From: Demequina rhizosphaerae
GTDB lineage: Bacteria; Actinomycetota; Actinomycetes; Actinomycetales; Demequinaceae
Reading direction: 5' to 3'
DNA length: 64,000 nucleotides
Assembly: GCF_000971255.1 (NCBI RefSeq)
Contig: NZ_BBMC01000004.1
Location: 1 to 64,000 of the forward strand
The notes under the pieces were generated by a model, which searched no databases, was not told where the DNA came from, and saw only the letters and a program-made list of their open reading frames with translations. Position numbers and translations under genes: made by a program. This document shows, in pieces, positions 10,583 through 19,834 of the stretch (position 1 is the first letter of the stretch; the number at the start of each line of letters is the position of its first letter).

Positions 10583-11611
10583 ATGTCCGCCCCCGCGCCC
10601 CGTGTCGCGCGGCCGCTGGAGCGTCGCTCCCCGGCCGCGCAGTGGTGGCGCGCGTCCCTCGGCGGGGTGCTCCTCGCGATCGCGGCGACGCTCCTCATCC
10701 ACCGCTACGAGTGGGCCCACCTATCGTGGTGGCTCCTGCCGCTGCTGGTGTTCGTCATGGGCGTGGTGCTCGTCTGGAGCCCGCTCGAGAGCGCGGTGCA
10801 GCTCGACGCGCGCCGGCCCGACGTCGTGGCGCTGTTCTCGCGGGACGCGTGGCTGCGGATGCTCGCCGGGATCGGGCTCGCGGTCGGCGCGCTGTGGTGG
10901 TTCGCCGCGGCGGACCCGGACTGGAACCCGCTCGTGCGGGCCGTCGCGATCCCCGCGACCATCGTCGCGGGCCTCGCGCTGCTGCTCGCGCCGTGGTGGC
11001 TGCGCCTCATCCGGCAGGTCCGCGTCGAGCGGGAGCAGCGGGTGCGGGAGTTCGAGCGCGCCGAGATCGCCGCGCACCTCCACGACTCGGTGCTGCAGAC
11101 CCTCACCCTCATCCGCGCCCGCGCCGACGACCCCGAGGCGGTCGCGCGGCTCGCCCGTGCGCAGGAGCGCGACCTGCGCTCGTACCTGTACCAGGAGCGG
11201 CGCACCACGCAGGAGTCCGTCGCGGCGGCGCTCGCGGAGGCCGTCGCGGAGGTCGAGGACCGCCACGGCGTCGAGGTCGAGCTCGTCACCGTGGGCGACG
11301 CGCAGACCACGCCCGCCCTCCACGCCGCCGTCCGCGCGGTGGCCGAGGCCGCCACGAACGCCGCGCGCCACGCGACCGGGCCGTACTCCGTGTACGCGGA
11401 GGTGACGCCCGCAGCGTTCGAGGCGTTCGTCCGCGACGGCGGCCCCGGCTTCGACCCGGCCGCGATCCCGGAGGGGCGGCTCGGGATCCGCGAGTCCATC
11501 GTCGGCCGCGTCGAGCGCTTCGGCGGCTCCGCGACCATCACCTCGTCTCCTGGCGGCCGCACCGAGGTCGCGGTCGCCGTCCAGCCCGACGCCCGAGAGG
11601 ACCGACCATGA
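10583..11611 (+). CDS. Sensor histidine kinase, HisKA_3 type
   Basis: A 342-residue membrane kinase. Two pairs of hydrophobic helices (about 25-60 and 93-140) precede a cytoplasmic HisKA_3 dimerisation domain with the phosphoacceptor in HLHDSVLQTL (His167) and an HATPase domain (EAATNAARHA, DGGPGFDP). It is coupled to the following regulator by an ATGA overlap. Divergent placement next to the PspC gene suggests it controls or senses through that membrane protein, as in Lia-type systems; this is inference. Confidence 0.92.
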   Translation: MSAPAPRVARPLERRSPAAQWWRASLGGVLLAIAATLLIHRYEWAHLSWWLLPLLVFVMGVVLVWSPLESAVQLDARRPDVVALFSRDAWLRMLAGIGLAVGALWWFAAADPDWNPLVRAVAIPATIVAGLALLLAPWWLRLIRQVRVEREQRVREFERAEIAAHLHDSVLQTLTLIRARADDPEAVARLARAQERDLRSYLYQERRTTQESVAAALAEAVAEVEDRHGVEVELVTVGDAQTTPALHAAVRAVAEAATNAARHATGPYSVYAEVTPAAFEAFVRDGGPGFDPAAIPEGRLGIRESIVGRVERFGGSATITSSPGGRTEVAVAVQPDAREDRP

Positions 11612-12258
11612 CCGTTTCCGTGGTGATCGTGGACGACCACGACGTCATCCGCGTGGGGGTGCGCGAGAGCCTCGACGACGACATCGACGTGGTGGGCGAG
11701 GCCCGCGACGTCGAGTCCGCCGTCGCGGAGATCCGCGCCAAGGCTCCCCAGGTGGTGATCCTCGACGTGCACCTGCCCGGGGGCACCGGCGGCGGCGCGC
11801 TCGACGTGCTCGCCGAGGTGCTGCACCGGCCCGGCGCGCCGCGCGTGCTCGCGCTGTCCGTGTCGGATGCGGCCGAGGACGTCGTCGCGACCGTGCGCGC
11901 GGGCGCCCGCGGCTACGTCACCAAGTCCATCTCCGGCCCCGACCTGTCCGATGCCGTCCGCCGCGTCGCCACGGGGGACGCGGTGTTCTCGCCGCGGCTC
12001 GCGGGCTTCGTGCTCGACGCGTTCGGAGCGGCCGGCGGCGAGGTCGCGGCCGCCGACGAGGACCTTGACAAGCTCACCGAGCGCGAACAGGAGGTGATGC
12101 GGCTGATCGCGCGCGGCTACACGTACCGCGAGGTCGCGGAGAAGCTGTTCATCTCCATCAAGACCGTCGAGACGCACGTGGGCAAGGTGCTGCACAAGCT
12201 CCAGCTGTCGAACCGGCACGAGCTCGCGCACTGGGCGGCGCAGCGCCGGATCGTCTAG
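11608..12258 (+). CDS. LuxR-family response regulator
   Basis: A 216-residue NarL/LiaR-type regulator. The receiver domain has the acidic pocket VDDHD and phosphoacceptor Asp53 in VVILDVHLPGG, with the conserved Thr and Lys (YVTKSI). The C-terminal HTH reads LTEREQEVMRLIARGYTYREVAEKLFISIKTVETHVGKVL. It is the partner of the overlapping kinase; the divergent PspC operon is the likely target. Confidence 0.93.
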   Translation: MTVSVVIVDDHDVIRVGVRESLDDDIDVVGEARDVESAVAEIRAKAPQVVILDVHLPGGTGGGALDVLAEVLHRPGAPRVLALSVSDAAEDVVATVRAGARGYVTKSISGPDLSDAVRRVATGDAVFSPRLAGFVLDAFGAAGGEVAAADEDLDKLTEREQEVMRLIARGYTYREVAEKLFISIKTVETHVGKVLHKLQLSNRHELAHWAAQRRIV

Positions 12259-12275
12259 GTCGCTGCCGCGAGGCC

Positions 12276-12965
12276 TCACTGGAACAGCGACACCGCGCGC
12301 GCGATCACCAGGGCGAGCAGCACGAAGCCGGAGAACGCCTGCAGGCCCATGAGCGCCTTGGCGCGCCCCGACAGCGGGATGGAGTCCGTCGCGGAGAACG
12401 CCATCGAGTTCGACAGCGACGTGTAGAGGTAGTCGCCGAACCGTGGCCGCCAGCCGCCGTGGAGGGACGATGCGGCGGCCACCTCGTCGATCGCGTCGTG
12501 GTCCTCGTCCTGCGCGAACCTGATGTCGGCGGTCGGCACCTCGCCCCTCTCGAGCGCGCGCCGGACCACCGGGCCGCCGCGGTCGAGCTCCCACAGCACG
12601 AGCGCGAACGCGATGACGTTGGTGATCCACACCTGCGCCGCGGAGATCAGCACGCGGCTGCCGGAGCCGGTGCTCGGCTCCGTGAGCGACACGAGCAGCT
12701 GGACCAGCATCACCTGGTTGGCGGCGGCGAGCAGCAGCGCCTGCGCGACGGACAGCCGCCGCGTCCACGCCGTCTGCACGTGGAGCCTCACCGGGTTGAC
12801 CACGAGCAGCGGAACGAGCAGCACGAGGCCGATCGCGACGACCGCGTAGCGGAAGGCCGGCAGGAACGTCGAGGGCAGCGCGAGGTACAGGGCCAGCGCG
12901 ACGAGCAGCGCGGCCACGGCGGGCCAGCGGTGCTCGCCGCGGCCGCCCTCCGGGATCGCCGTCAT
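12276..12965 (-). CDS. Membrane protein, possibly DUF1345-like
   Basis: A 229-residue protein with about six hydrophobic helices (for example WPAVAALLVALALYLALP and FRYAVVAIGLVLLVPLLVV). The segment FGDYLYTSLSNSMAFSATDSIPLSGRAKALM before the last helix resembles DUF1345-like proteins and superficially the pore region of ion channels; I cannot assign a substrate. It converges with the response regulator, leaving only 17 bases. It starts at ATG 12965, divergent from the DEAD-box helicase. Confidence 0.75.
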   Translation of the reverse strand: MTAIPEGGRGEHRWPAVAALLVALALYLALPSTFLPAFRYAVVAIGLVLLVPLLVVNPVRLHVQTAWTRRLSVAQALLLAAANQVMLVQLLVSLTEPSTGSGSRVLISAAQVWITNVIAFALVLWELDRGGPVVRRALERGEVPTADIRFAQDEDHDAIDEVAAASSLHGGWRPRFGDYLYTSLSNSMAFSATDSIPLSGRAKALMGLQAFSGFVLLALVIARAVSLFQ

Positions 12966-13196
12966 GAGGCGATTGTGCTCCTCCCTGCTACCCTTGGGGG
13001 TACTTGCAGGGCCGACACGGTCCTCCTGCGTCGCAGATTGCCTCCACCTCTCGCCAGCGCACCGCATGGTTGCGCGGCTCGTAGAGATTCTCTTCGGCGA
13101 ACGAGAGCGGACACCTCCGCCTTCGCCACCATCGCCGGTGCCCCTCGCCCTGCCAGGGCGTCGCGCGCATCGGCCCCTGCCCCGAAAGGCACACGC

Positions 13197-14660
13197 ATGT
13201 CCCCCACGACCTTCGCCGAGCTCGGCGTGCCCGTCCAGCTCACCGACGTCCTCGAGCGCGAGGGCAAGACCCACGCGTTCCCCATCCAGGTCGGCACGCT
13301 GCCCGACACGCTCGCGGGCCGCGACGTGCTCGGCCGCGGCCGTACGGGCTCCGGCAAGACCCTCGCGTTCTCGCTCCCGACCGCGGCGCGCCTCGGCGCG
13401 CGCGGCGGCCGTGCCGCCCCCGGGCGCCCCCGCGCGCTCATCCTCGCCCCGACGCGCGAGCTCGCGACCCAGATCGACGCGGTCATCGCGCCGCTCGCGG
13501 CCGCGTACGGCATGCGTACCGCGACGATCTTCGGCGGCGTGAGCCAGCGGCGCCAGGAGCAGGCGCTGCGCCGCGGCGTCGAGATCGTCGTCGCGTGCCC
13601 CGGTCGCCTCGAGGACCTCATGGGTCAGGGCCACGTGTCGCTCGACTCGGTCGAGATCACCGTGCTCGACGAGGCCGACCACATGGCCGACCTGGGCTTC
13701 CTCCCCGGCGTCACCCGGATCATGAACGCGACGCCCCAGCGCGGCCAGCGCCTGCTGTTCTCCGCGACGCTCGACAACGGCGTGGACAAGCTCGTGAAGC
13801 GCTTCCTGTCCGACCCGGTCACGCACGCGGTCGACCCGGCCGACAGCCCCGTCGAGGCGATGACGCACCACGTCTTCCACACCGACGGCGTCGACGCCAA
13901 GCGCGACCTCATCCACACGCTCGCGTCCGGCGCCTCGCGCCGCATCCTCTTCACGCGCACCAAGCACCAGGCCAAGAAGCTCGCCAAGCAGCTCACGGCC
14001 GCGGGCATCCCCGCGGTCGACCTGCACGGCAACCTCTCCCAGAACGCGCGTGACCGGAACCTCGCCGCCTTCGCGGGCGAGGGCGTCCGCGTGCTGGTGG
14101 CGACCGACGTCGCGGCGCGCGGCGTGCACGTCGACGGCGTCGAGCTCGTGGTCCACGTCGACCCGCCCGCCGAGCACAAGGCGTACCTCCACCGCTCCGG
14201 CCGCACCGCGCGTGCGGGCTCCGCGGGCGACGTCGTCACGGTCGTGCTGCCCGAGCAGCGCCGCGAGACCTCGCAGCTGCTGCGCAAGGCCGGGATCACC
14301 GTCCGTCCCGAGTCCGTCAGATCCGCCTCGCCGCAGGTGTCGCGCCTCGTCGGCGAGGTCGCCGCGCACGTCGAGCCCAGCGCGGCCGGCCCCGCGCCGG
14401 CACCGGCGCAGCGGCGCCAGCAGCAGTCCCAGCCCCAGGCGGGCGGCGGTCGACGCCGCCGCGGTCGCGGGCGCTCGGGCGGCGCCTCGGGCACGGCCGC
14501 GCCGTCGGGCTCGACGCAGCGCGCCCAGCGCCCCGCGTCGCGCGGCACCGCGGCCTCGTCCGGCAAGGGTGGCGCGGCCGCGTCCTCCGGCAAGGGCGGC
14601 GCCGCGGCCTTCTCGGCGCGCGGAGGCTCCGGCGCGTCGCGCCGCCGTCGCTCCCGCTGA
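13197..14660 (+). CDS. DEAD-box RNA helicase with basic Gly/Arg tail
   Basis: An ATP-dependent RNA helicase of 487 residues. The Q motif, motif I (GRGRTGSGKTLAFSLP), Ia (LAPTRELATQI), II (VLDEADHMADLGF), III (LLFSATLD), V (ATDVAARGVHVDG) and VI (YLHRSGRTARAG) are all visible. After about residue 385 comes a low-complexity tail rich in Gln, Arg, Gly and Ser (GGGRRRRGRGRSGG), likely for RNA binding. A leader of about 230 bases with possible stem-loops precedes it, reminiscent of cold-regulated helicase genes, but no known motif was found there. AAAGG precedes ATG 13197. Confidence 0.93.
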   Translation: MSPTTFAELGVPVQLTDVLEREGKTHAFPIQVGTLPDTLAGRDVLGRGRTGSGKTLAFSLPTAARLGARGGRAAPGRPRALILAPTRELATQIDAVIAPLAAAYGMRTATIFGGVSQRRQEQALRRGVEIVVACPGRLEDLMGQGHVSLDSVEITVLDEADHMADLGFLPGVTRIMNATPQRGQRLLFSATLDNGVDKLVKRFLSDPVTHAVDPADSPVEAMTHHVFHTDGVDAKRDLIHTLASGASRRILFTRTKHQAKKLAKQLTAAGIPAVDLHGNLSQNARDRNLAAFAGEGVRVLVATDVAARGVHVDGVELVVHVDPPAEHKAYLHRSGRTARAGSAGDVVTVVLPEQRRETSQLLRKAGITVRPESVRSASPQVSRLVGEVAAHVEPSAAGPAPAPAQRRQQQSQPQAGGGRRRRGRGRSGGASGTAAPSGSTQRAQRPASRGTAASSGKGGAAASSGKGGAAAFSARGGSGASRRRRSR

Positions 14661-14729
14661 GGGTGATATCCCTGGTATCTAGACTCGGGGGGTTGTGCGC
14701 CCGCAGGGTGCCGACCTACGCTCGTGCCC

Positions 14730-15437
14730 ATGGGGGGCGACGAGGCTGAGGGGCCGATGCGCGCGACCGCTCCGGCGGTCGGCTCCGCCGCGCCCTCGGA
14801 CGACGGGTTCGTGGGCAGGCGCGCGCGCCGCAGCCGCGCCCACGAGTACTGGAACGCCCGGTCGTGGTCGGCGCGCCAGCAGGAGCGCCGGCCCGCGCCG
14901 CGTCCCGCCCCGCAGCCCGCGCCGGTCGCGGCCTCCGCACGCGTGCAGGGGCCGTTCGAGCGGACCTCGGCGGGCCTGCCGATGCGCGTCGCGCCGTCCA
15001 TCGCCGAGCCCGACGACGTCGACGTGATCCCGCTGCCGCGGCAGTCCGGCGAGGTGCCGGTGGTGACCGCGCCCGCGGAGACGGTCGCGCCCGTGGCGCT
15101 CGCCCCGGTGCCCGATGCGGAGCCGGCCTCCATGGTCGAGGACGCGCTGCCGGCGGCGGGCGCGGACGAGGGCGAGGGCGTCGACGAGGCGCTCGACATG
15201 CTCGTCTCGCTCGCCCCGCACCTGGGCTGCCTGGTCGCCGACGGGGACGTCGAGGGACGGATCACGTACGCGCGCTGCCAGGCGCTGCTCGCGCGCATGG
15301 GCCGCGCGGTGAGCGACCGGCGCGTGTGGCGCGCGCTGCTCGAGCTGTGCGACGCGGACCCCGATGCCGAGGTGCGGGCCGCCGCGGACGAGGCGCTGAT
15401 CGCGCTCGAGACCCACGGGACCGTGCCCAAGGCCTGA
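14730..15437 (+). CDS. Hypothetical protein with HEAT-like C-terminus
   Basis: No family recognised. The first 130 residues are Ala/Pro/Arg-rich and probably disordered. The last 90 are helical (EALDMLVSLAPHLGCLVADGDVEG, RMGRAVSDRRVWRALLELCDADPDAEVRAAADEALIAL), and the final repeat resembles a HEAT unit. A TAGACT -10 box sits at 14680-14685. The start is uncertain: ATG 14730 lacks a clear ribosome site, while ATG 14757 has GAGGGG very close upstream. It lies between the helicase and pcrA on the same strand. Confidence 0.65.
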   Translation: MGGDEAEGPMRATAPAVGSAAPSDDGFVGRRARRSRAHEYWNARSWSARQQERRPAPRPAPQPAPVAASARVQGPFERTSAGLPMRVAPSIAEPDDVDVIPLPRQSGEVPVVTAPAETVAPVALAPVPDAEPASMVEDALPAAGADEGEGVDEALDMLVSLAPHLGCLVADGDVEGRITYARCQALLARMGRAVSDRRVWRALLELCDADPDAEVRAAADEALIALETHGTVPKA

Positions 15438-15477
15438 CCTCCGCACCGAGGCGGGGCCGGGCGTCGGTCCCAGCGCC

Positions 15478-15483
15478 TAGACT
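15478..15483 (+). promoter_or_regulatory. -10 box TAGACT of pcrA, leaderless type
   Basis: TAGACT ends nine bases before the pcrA ATG, so transcription would begin at or next to the start codon. No Shine-Dalgarno sequence is present between the box and the ATG, which fits leaderless translation. Confidence 0.5.
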
Positions 15484-15492
15484 TTCCGGGTC

Positions 15493-18051
15493 ATGGATGC
15501 GCTCTTCGATCTCGACGGCTCCGTCCCCCGCGAGCCCCAGCCCACGCCGCCCGCCGAGCCGCAGGCGGCGGCTCCCGCGCCCGAGCCCTGGCCCGAGCCG
15601 GAGCACGAGCCGGCCCCGGAGCCCGACTACGAGCCCGAGCCGGAGGACGCCTGGATCCCGCCGGCGCCCATCCTCACGGGCCACCACGCGCCCGCCGCGG
15701 CCCCGAACCGGCCCGCGCGCGGCGCATCGTCCCTCGTCGAGGGCCTCAACCCGCCGCAGGCCGAGGCCGTCCTCCACGAGGGCGAGGCGCTGCTCATCAT
15801 GGCCGGCGCCGGCTCCGGCAAGACCCGCGTGCTGACCCACCGCATCGCGCACCTGCTCGAGGCGGGCCGCGCGCGACCGCACCAGATCCTCGCGATCACC
15901 TTCACCAACAAGGCCGCCGCGGAGATGCGCGAGCGCGTCGAGGCGATCGTGGGCCCCGAGGCGCGCGGCATGTGGGTGTCGACGTTCCACAGCGCGTGCG
16001 TGCGCATCCTGCGCCGCGACCACGAGCTCGCGGGGCTGAGCAGCAGCTTCTCGATCTACGACACGTCGGACTCGGTCAACCTCATGAAGCTCGTCATGAA
16101 GGAGCTGAACCTCGACCCCAAGAAGTTCACGCCCAAGGCGGTGCTGGGCCGCATCGGCAAGTTCAAGGACGAGCTGATCGACCCCGAGGTCGCCCTCGCC
16201 GGCGCCTCCATGGCCAGCAAGTTCTCGATCGAGCACGCCGCGGCCACCGCGTACCCGCTCTACCAGCGCCGCCTCGAGGCCGCGAACGCGGTCGACTTCG
16301 ACGACATCATCGTCAAGACCGTGAAGCTGGTGCAGGAGCACCCGCAGGTCGCGCGCGCCTACCGCGAGCGGTTCCGCCACATCCTGGTCGACGAGTACCA
16401 GGACACCAACCACGCGCAGTACGTGCTGGTGCGCGAGCTCGTCGGCCCGGCCGACGACGCGTCGCTGCCCCCGGGCGAGCTCACCGTCGTGGGCGACGCG
16501 GACCAGTCGATCTACGCCTTCCGCGGCGCGACCATCCGCAACATCATGGAGTTCGAGAAGGACTACCCGAACGCGCACATCGTGCGCCTCGAGCAGAACT
16601 ACCGCTCGACGCAGAACATCCTCACCGCCGCGAACACGGTCATCCAGAACAACTCCGACCGCAGGCCCAAGAACCTGTGGACCGACTCGGGCGCCGGCGA
16701 GAAGATCAAGGGCTACGCCGCCGACACCGAGCAGGGCGAGGCGCAGTACATCGCCGAGGAGATCAAGCGGCTGATGGCCGAGGACGGCGTCGAGCCGACC
16801 GACATCGCGATCATGTACCGCGCCAACGCGCAGTCCCGCGCCGTCGAGGAGCGCTTCATCCGCGCCGAGATCCCCTACAAGGTGGTCGGCGGCACGCGCT
16901 TCTACGAGCGCAAGGAGATCAAGGACATGCTCGCGTACCTCGCCGCCGTAGTGAACGAGGACGACGACATCGCGACCCGCCGCATCATCAACGAGCCCAA
17001 GCGCGGCATCGGCGACACCGCCGTCGAGTCCGTCGAGGGCGTGCGCCGCACCCTGGTCGCGGCGGGCGAGGACGTCAGCTTCGGCAAGGCGCTGCGCCGC
17101 CTGGACGATGCGGGCCTCCAGGCCCGCTCGGAGCGCGCCATCACGGACTTCGTCCGGCTCATGGACGACCTGCGCGCGCTCGCGAAGGACAACGGCCCGG
17201 CGGGCGTGCTCGACGCGATCGCGGACCGCTCGGGCCTGCTCGCGAGCCTGCGCAGGAGCGAGGACCCGCAGGACGCGAGCCGCATCGAGAACATCATGGA
17301 GCTCGTCGCGGTGGGCCGCGAGTTCTCCGAGGACAACCCCGAGGGCACCCTCGCGGACTTCCTCGAGAAGGTCGCGCTCGTCGCGGACGCGGACCAGGTC
17401 CCCGACGCCGACGGCACCGGCGGCGTCGTCACGATGATGACCCTCCACACCGCGAAGGGCCTCGAGTTCCCCGTGGTGTTCCTCACCGGCATGGAGGACG
17501 GCACCTTCCCGCACATGCGGTCGATCGAGTCGGGCGACACCAAGGACATGGAGGAGGAGCGGCGCCTCGCGTACGTGGGCCTCACCCGCGCGCGCGAGCG
17601 GCTCTACCTCACGCGCGCCGAGGCCCGCTCGAGCTGGGGCGCGCCGCAGTACTTCGGCGCGAGCCGCTTCGTCGAGGAGATCCCGGCCGAGCTCATGGAG
17701 TGGACGCGCGCCGCGGTGACGATGTCGGCGCTGCGTGAGCGGTCCGACCGCGGCTCGTCCCGCTCGGGCGCGTGGTCCGGCATGGGCTACGGCGGCAGCC
17801 AGGACCGGGAGGACGGCAACTCGTACGCGCGCGCCGGAGCGGTCAAGACCCGCCGCGTGCCGCCGAGCCCGCCGGGCGTGGCCTCGGGCGACATCGGCTT
17901 CGAGGTGGGCGAGCGCGTCCTGCACGACAAGCACGGCATGGGCAAGGTCGTCGGCACGGAGGGCGTGGGCCGCAACGCGGTCGTCAAGGTCGACTTCGGC
18001 GGCGACGTCAAGCGCCTCGTCCTGCGCTTCAACAACCTCGACAAGCTCTAG
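15493..18051 (+). CDS. pcrA: UvrD/PcrA-type 3'-5' DNA helicase
   Basis: An 852-residue SF1A helicase acting in repair and replication restart. Walker A is GAGSGKTRVLTHRI, followed by FTNKAAAEMRERV, DEYQDTNHAQ (motif II), GDADQSIYAFRGA (III), QNYRSTQNIL (IV), MTLHTAKGLEFPVVFLTGMEDG (V) and EERRLAYVGLTRARERLYL (VI). The C-terminus (GERVLHDKHGMGKVV...FNNLDKL) is the Tudor-like RNA-polymerase-binding domain of PcrA. An unusual N-terminal extension of about 75 residues is Pro/Glu-rich and acidic. Confidence 0.95.
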   Translation: MDALFDLDGSVPREPQPTPPAEPQAAAPAPEPWPEPEHEPAPEPDYEPEPEDAWIPPAPILTGHHAPAAAPNRPARGASSLVEGLNPPQAEAVLHEGEALLIMAGAGSGKTRVLTHRIAHLLEAGRARPHQILAITFTNKAAAEMRERVEAIVGPEARGMWVSTFHSACVRILRRDHELAGLSSSFSIYDTSDSVNLMKLVMKELNLDPKKFTPKAVLGRIGKFKDELIDPEVALAGASMASKFSIEHAAATAYPLYQRRLEAANAVDFDDIIVKTVKLVQEHPQVARAYRERFRHILVDEYQDTNHAQYVLVRELVGPADDASLPPGELTVVGDADQSIYAFRGATIRNIMEFEKDYPNAHIVRLEQNYRSTQNILTAANTVIQNNSDRRPKNLWTDSGAGEKIKGYAADTEQGEAQYIAEEIKRLMAEDGVEPTDIAIMYRANAQSRAVEERFIRAEIPYKVVGGTRFYERKEIKDMLAYLAAVVNEDDDIATRRIINEPKRGIGDTAVESVEGVRRTLVAAGEDVSFGKALRRLDDAGLQARSERAITDFVRLMDDLRALAKDNGPAGVLDAIADRSGLLASLRRSEDPQDASRIENIMELVAVGREFSEDNPEGTLADFLEKVALVADADQVPDADGTGGVVTMMTLHTAKGLEFPVVFLTGMEDGTFPHMRSIESGDTKDMEEERRLAYVGLTRARERLYLTRAEARSSWGAPQYFGASRFVEEIPAELMEWTRAAVTMSALRERSDRGSSRSGAWSGMGYGGSQDREDGNSYARAGAVKTRRVPPSPPGVASGDIGFEVGERVLHDKHGMGKVVGTEGVGRNAVVKVDFGGDVKRLVLRFNNLDKL

Positions 18052-18093
18052 CCCGCACCGCTAGCGTTACCCCAGGTATCGATGGGGGGCACG

Positions 18094-18723
18094 ATGCGGT
18101 GGTGGCTTGTCGGCGGCGTGGCCGTCGCGCTCGTGACCGCCTTGGTGACGGTTCCGCTGCTCCCGGCGGCCGAGGCGGCCGAGGCGCCCGTGACCGGCAC
18201 GTGGACCTTCGACTCGCCCGAGCTGGGTGCCTGCGTGACCGTCGCGGTCGACGCGACGCTCACGGGGCGCGAGGTTCGCCCGGTGATCTCCGCGCTGCCG
18301 TGGCGGCTCTGGGCCGACACGTCGCTCGCCGACCCGGTCGAGATCGCCGCGGCCGCGCCGGCCGGCTGCGAGCCGACCGAGGGCGAGCTGGTCCGCATCG
18401 GCGCCTACGTGCTCATGGGGGCCTCCGACTGCGCCGACTGGCCCGAGGACGTCGACGACGACCCGCTGCTCCCGGCCGCGGATCACGTGGTCGGCTGCGG
18501 CGGCGACGCGGTGCGGTTCACGCTCGCCACGGACGAACCCTCGGCCGGCATCTCGCTCTCCGACTCGCTGCTCCCCGGCGAGCTCCATGCCGATCGGAGC
18601 GGTTGCGTCGATCTCGACGTGGCCGGAGAGGTGCAGGTCGTGCGAGGCGCCGCCGGCGGCTCGGACGCGCCGGCGCCGGCAGGCGACCTCCCGCAGCGCG
18701 TGTGCCTCCAGCCCGCGACCTGA
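18094..18723 (+). CDS. Secreted hypothetical protein
   Basis: A 209-residue exported protein of unknown function. An N-terminal signal peptide (MRWWLVGGVAVALVTALVTVPLLPAAEAAEA) precedes a predicted beta-rich domain opening GTWTFDSPELGACVTVAVDA. Six to seven Cys residues in the mature part suggest disulfides. ATG 18094 is chosen over the in-frame ATG 18082 because GGGGGG lies just upstream; TAGCGT at 18062-18067 may be the -10 box. No partner gene is evident between pcrA and ldh. Confidence 0.75.
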   Translation: MRWWLVGGVAVALVTALVTVPLLPAAEAAEAPVTGTWTFDSPELGACVTVAVDATLTGREVRPVISALPWRLWADTSLADPVEIAAAAPAGCEPTEGELVRIGAYVLMGASDCADWPEDVDDDPLLPAADHVVGCGGDAVRFTLATDEPSAGISLSDSLLPGELHADRSGCVDLDVAGEVQVVRGAAGGSDAPAPAGDLPQRVCLQPAT

Positions 18724-18784
18724 GCCCACCCCGACGCGGCGTCGCGCGCCCGATGTCCGCCACCCGCGCATCGTCCCTCCCGAC

Positions 18785-18790
18785 TAGGCT
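18785..18790 (+). promoter_or_regulatory. -10 box TAGGCT of ldh
   Basis: TAGGCT lies 30 bases before the ldh ATG, with a clear ribosome site (AGGGAGGG) between them. Confidence 0.45.
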
Positions 18791-18819
18791 CGTCCTGGAC
18801 CGATCTCAGGGAGGGTGGC

Positions 18820-19773
18820 ATGGAGGCGAAGACCTCGAAGGTGTCGATCGTGGGCGCAGGCGCGGTGGGGGCGACCCTCGCGTACGCAGGCCTGATGCGC
18901 GGGTTCGCGCGCACGGTCGCGCTGTACGACATCAACAAGGCGAAGGTCGAGGCGGAGGCGCTCGACCTCGCGCAGGGCATCCAGTTCATGCCCGAGGCGA
19001 CGGTGCTCGGCTCGGACGACGTGAGCGTGGTCGAGGGCTCGGACGTCGTGGTCATCACCGCCGGCGCGAAGCAGCAGCCGGGCCAGAGCCGCATGGACCT
19101 CGCGGGCGCCACCATCGGGCTCATGGACAAGGTGCTGCCGCCGCTGCTCGAGGCCGCGCCCGACGCCATCTACATCCTCGTCACCAACCCGGTCGACGTG
19201 GTGACCTATGCCGCGATCAAGAAGTCGGGCATGGACCCGTCGCGGATGTTCGGCTCGGGCACCGCGCTCGACACCTCGCGCCTGCGCCACCAGATCGCCG
19301 CGTACTGCGACATCGCGGTCGGCAACGTCCACGCGTACATCGCGGGCGAGCACGGCGACTCCGAGGTCGCGCTGTGGTCCTCGGCGACCATCGGCGGCCA
19401 GCCGCTGCTCGACTGGCGCGGCCGCGACGGCGAGGTCGTCATGACGCAGGAGGTGCGCGAGCGCATCCACCACGACGTCATGCGCTCGGCGTACACGATC
19501 ATCGAGGGCAAGGGTGCGACGAACTACGCTGTCGGCGCCGCGGGTGCGCGCATCGTCGAGGCCGTGCTGGGCGACCAGCGCCGGATCATGCCGGTGTCCA
19601 CCCTCATCGACTACCCCAACGTCGGCGAGGTGTGCATGTCGCTGCCCGCCGTCATCGGCCGCAACGGCATCGAGCACCAGGCCGCCACCCCGATGGACGA
19701 CGAGGAGAAGGCCCTCCTCGAGGCCTCCGCGCGGTCCATCAAGGAGACGGCGAACCGCTTCGGCGTGGGCTGA
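18820..19773 (+). CDS. ldh: L-lactate dehydrogenase
   Basis: Reduces pyruvate to L-lactate with NADH. The 317-residue protein has the Rossmann motif GAGAVGATLAYAG, the acid after beta-2 (LYDINKAK), VVITAGAKQQPGQSR with the substrate-binding Arg, NPVDVVTY, and the catalytic His in IAGEHGDSEVALWSSATIGG. That motif and GSGTALDTSRLRH distinguish it from malate dehydrogenase. A strong SD AGGGAGGG precedes the ATG. It is monocistronic with its own terminator. Confidence 0.95.
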   Translation: MEAKTSKVSIVGAGAVGATLAYAGLMRGFARTVALYDINKAKVEAEALDLAQGIQFMPEATVLGSDDVSVVEGSDVVVITAGAKQQPGQSRMDLAGATIGLMDKVLPPLLEAAPDAIYILVTNPVDVVTYAAIKKSGMDPSRMFGSGTALDTSRLRHQIAAYCDIAVGNVHAYIAGEHGDSEVALWSSATIGGQPLLDWRGRDGEVVMTQEVRERIHHDVMRSAYTIIEGKGATNYAVGAAGARIVEAVLGDQRRIMPVSTLIDYPNVGEVCMSLPAVIGRNGIEHQAATPMDDEEKALLEASARSIKETANRFGVG

Positions 19774-19783
19774 TCCACGCGGC

Positions 19784-19820
19784 ACGATGCCCCGGTCGCC
19801 TGAGGCGGCCGGGGCATCGT
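19784..19820. terminator. Bidirectional hairpin between ldh and MMPL gene
   Basis: A 17-bp stem (ACGATGCCCCGG plus inner pairs, one G-T) with a 3-base TGA loop lies between the convergent ends of ldh and the MMPL gene, and could serve both. Its stem ends are variants of the GGACGATGC motif. Confidence 0.8.
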
Positions 19821-19834
19821 CGTGTGCGGGAGGC

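Noticed and set aside
12276..14369. Minus-strand frame of 697 codons across the DEAD-box helicase
   Set aside because: Only the last 229 codons encode a believable membrane protein; the rest is antisense to a well-supported helicase.
15262..17934. Minus-strand frame of 890 codons opposite pcrA
   Set aside because: No recognisable domain, biased composition, and full overlap with a helicase carrying every SF1 motif.
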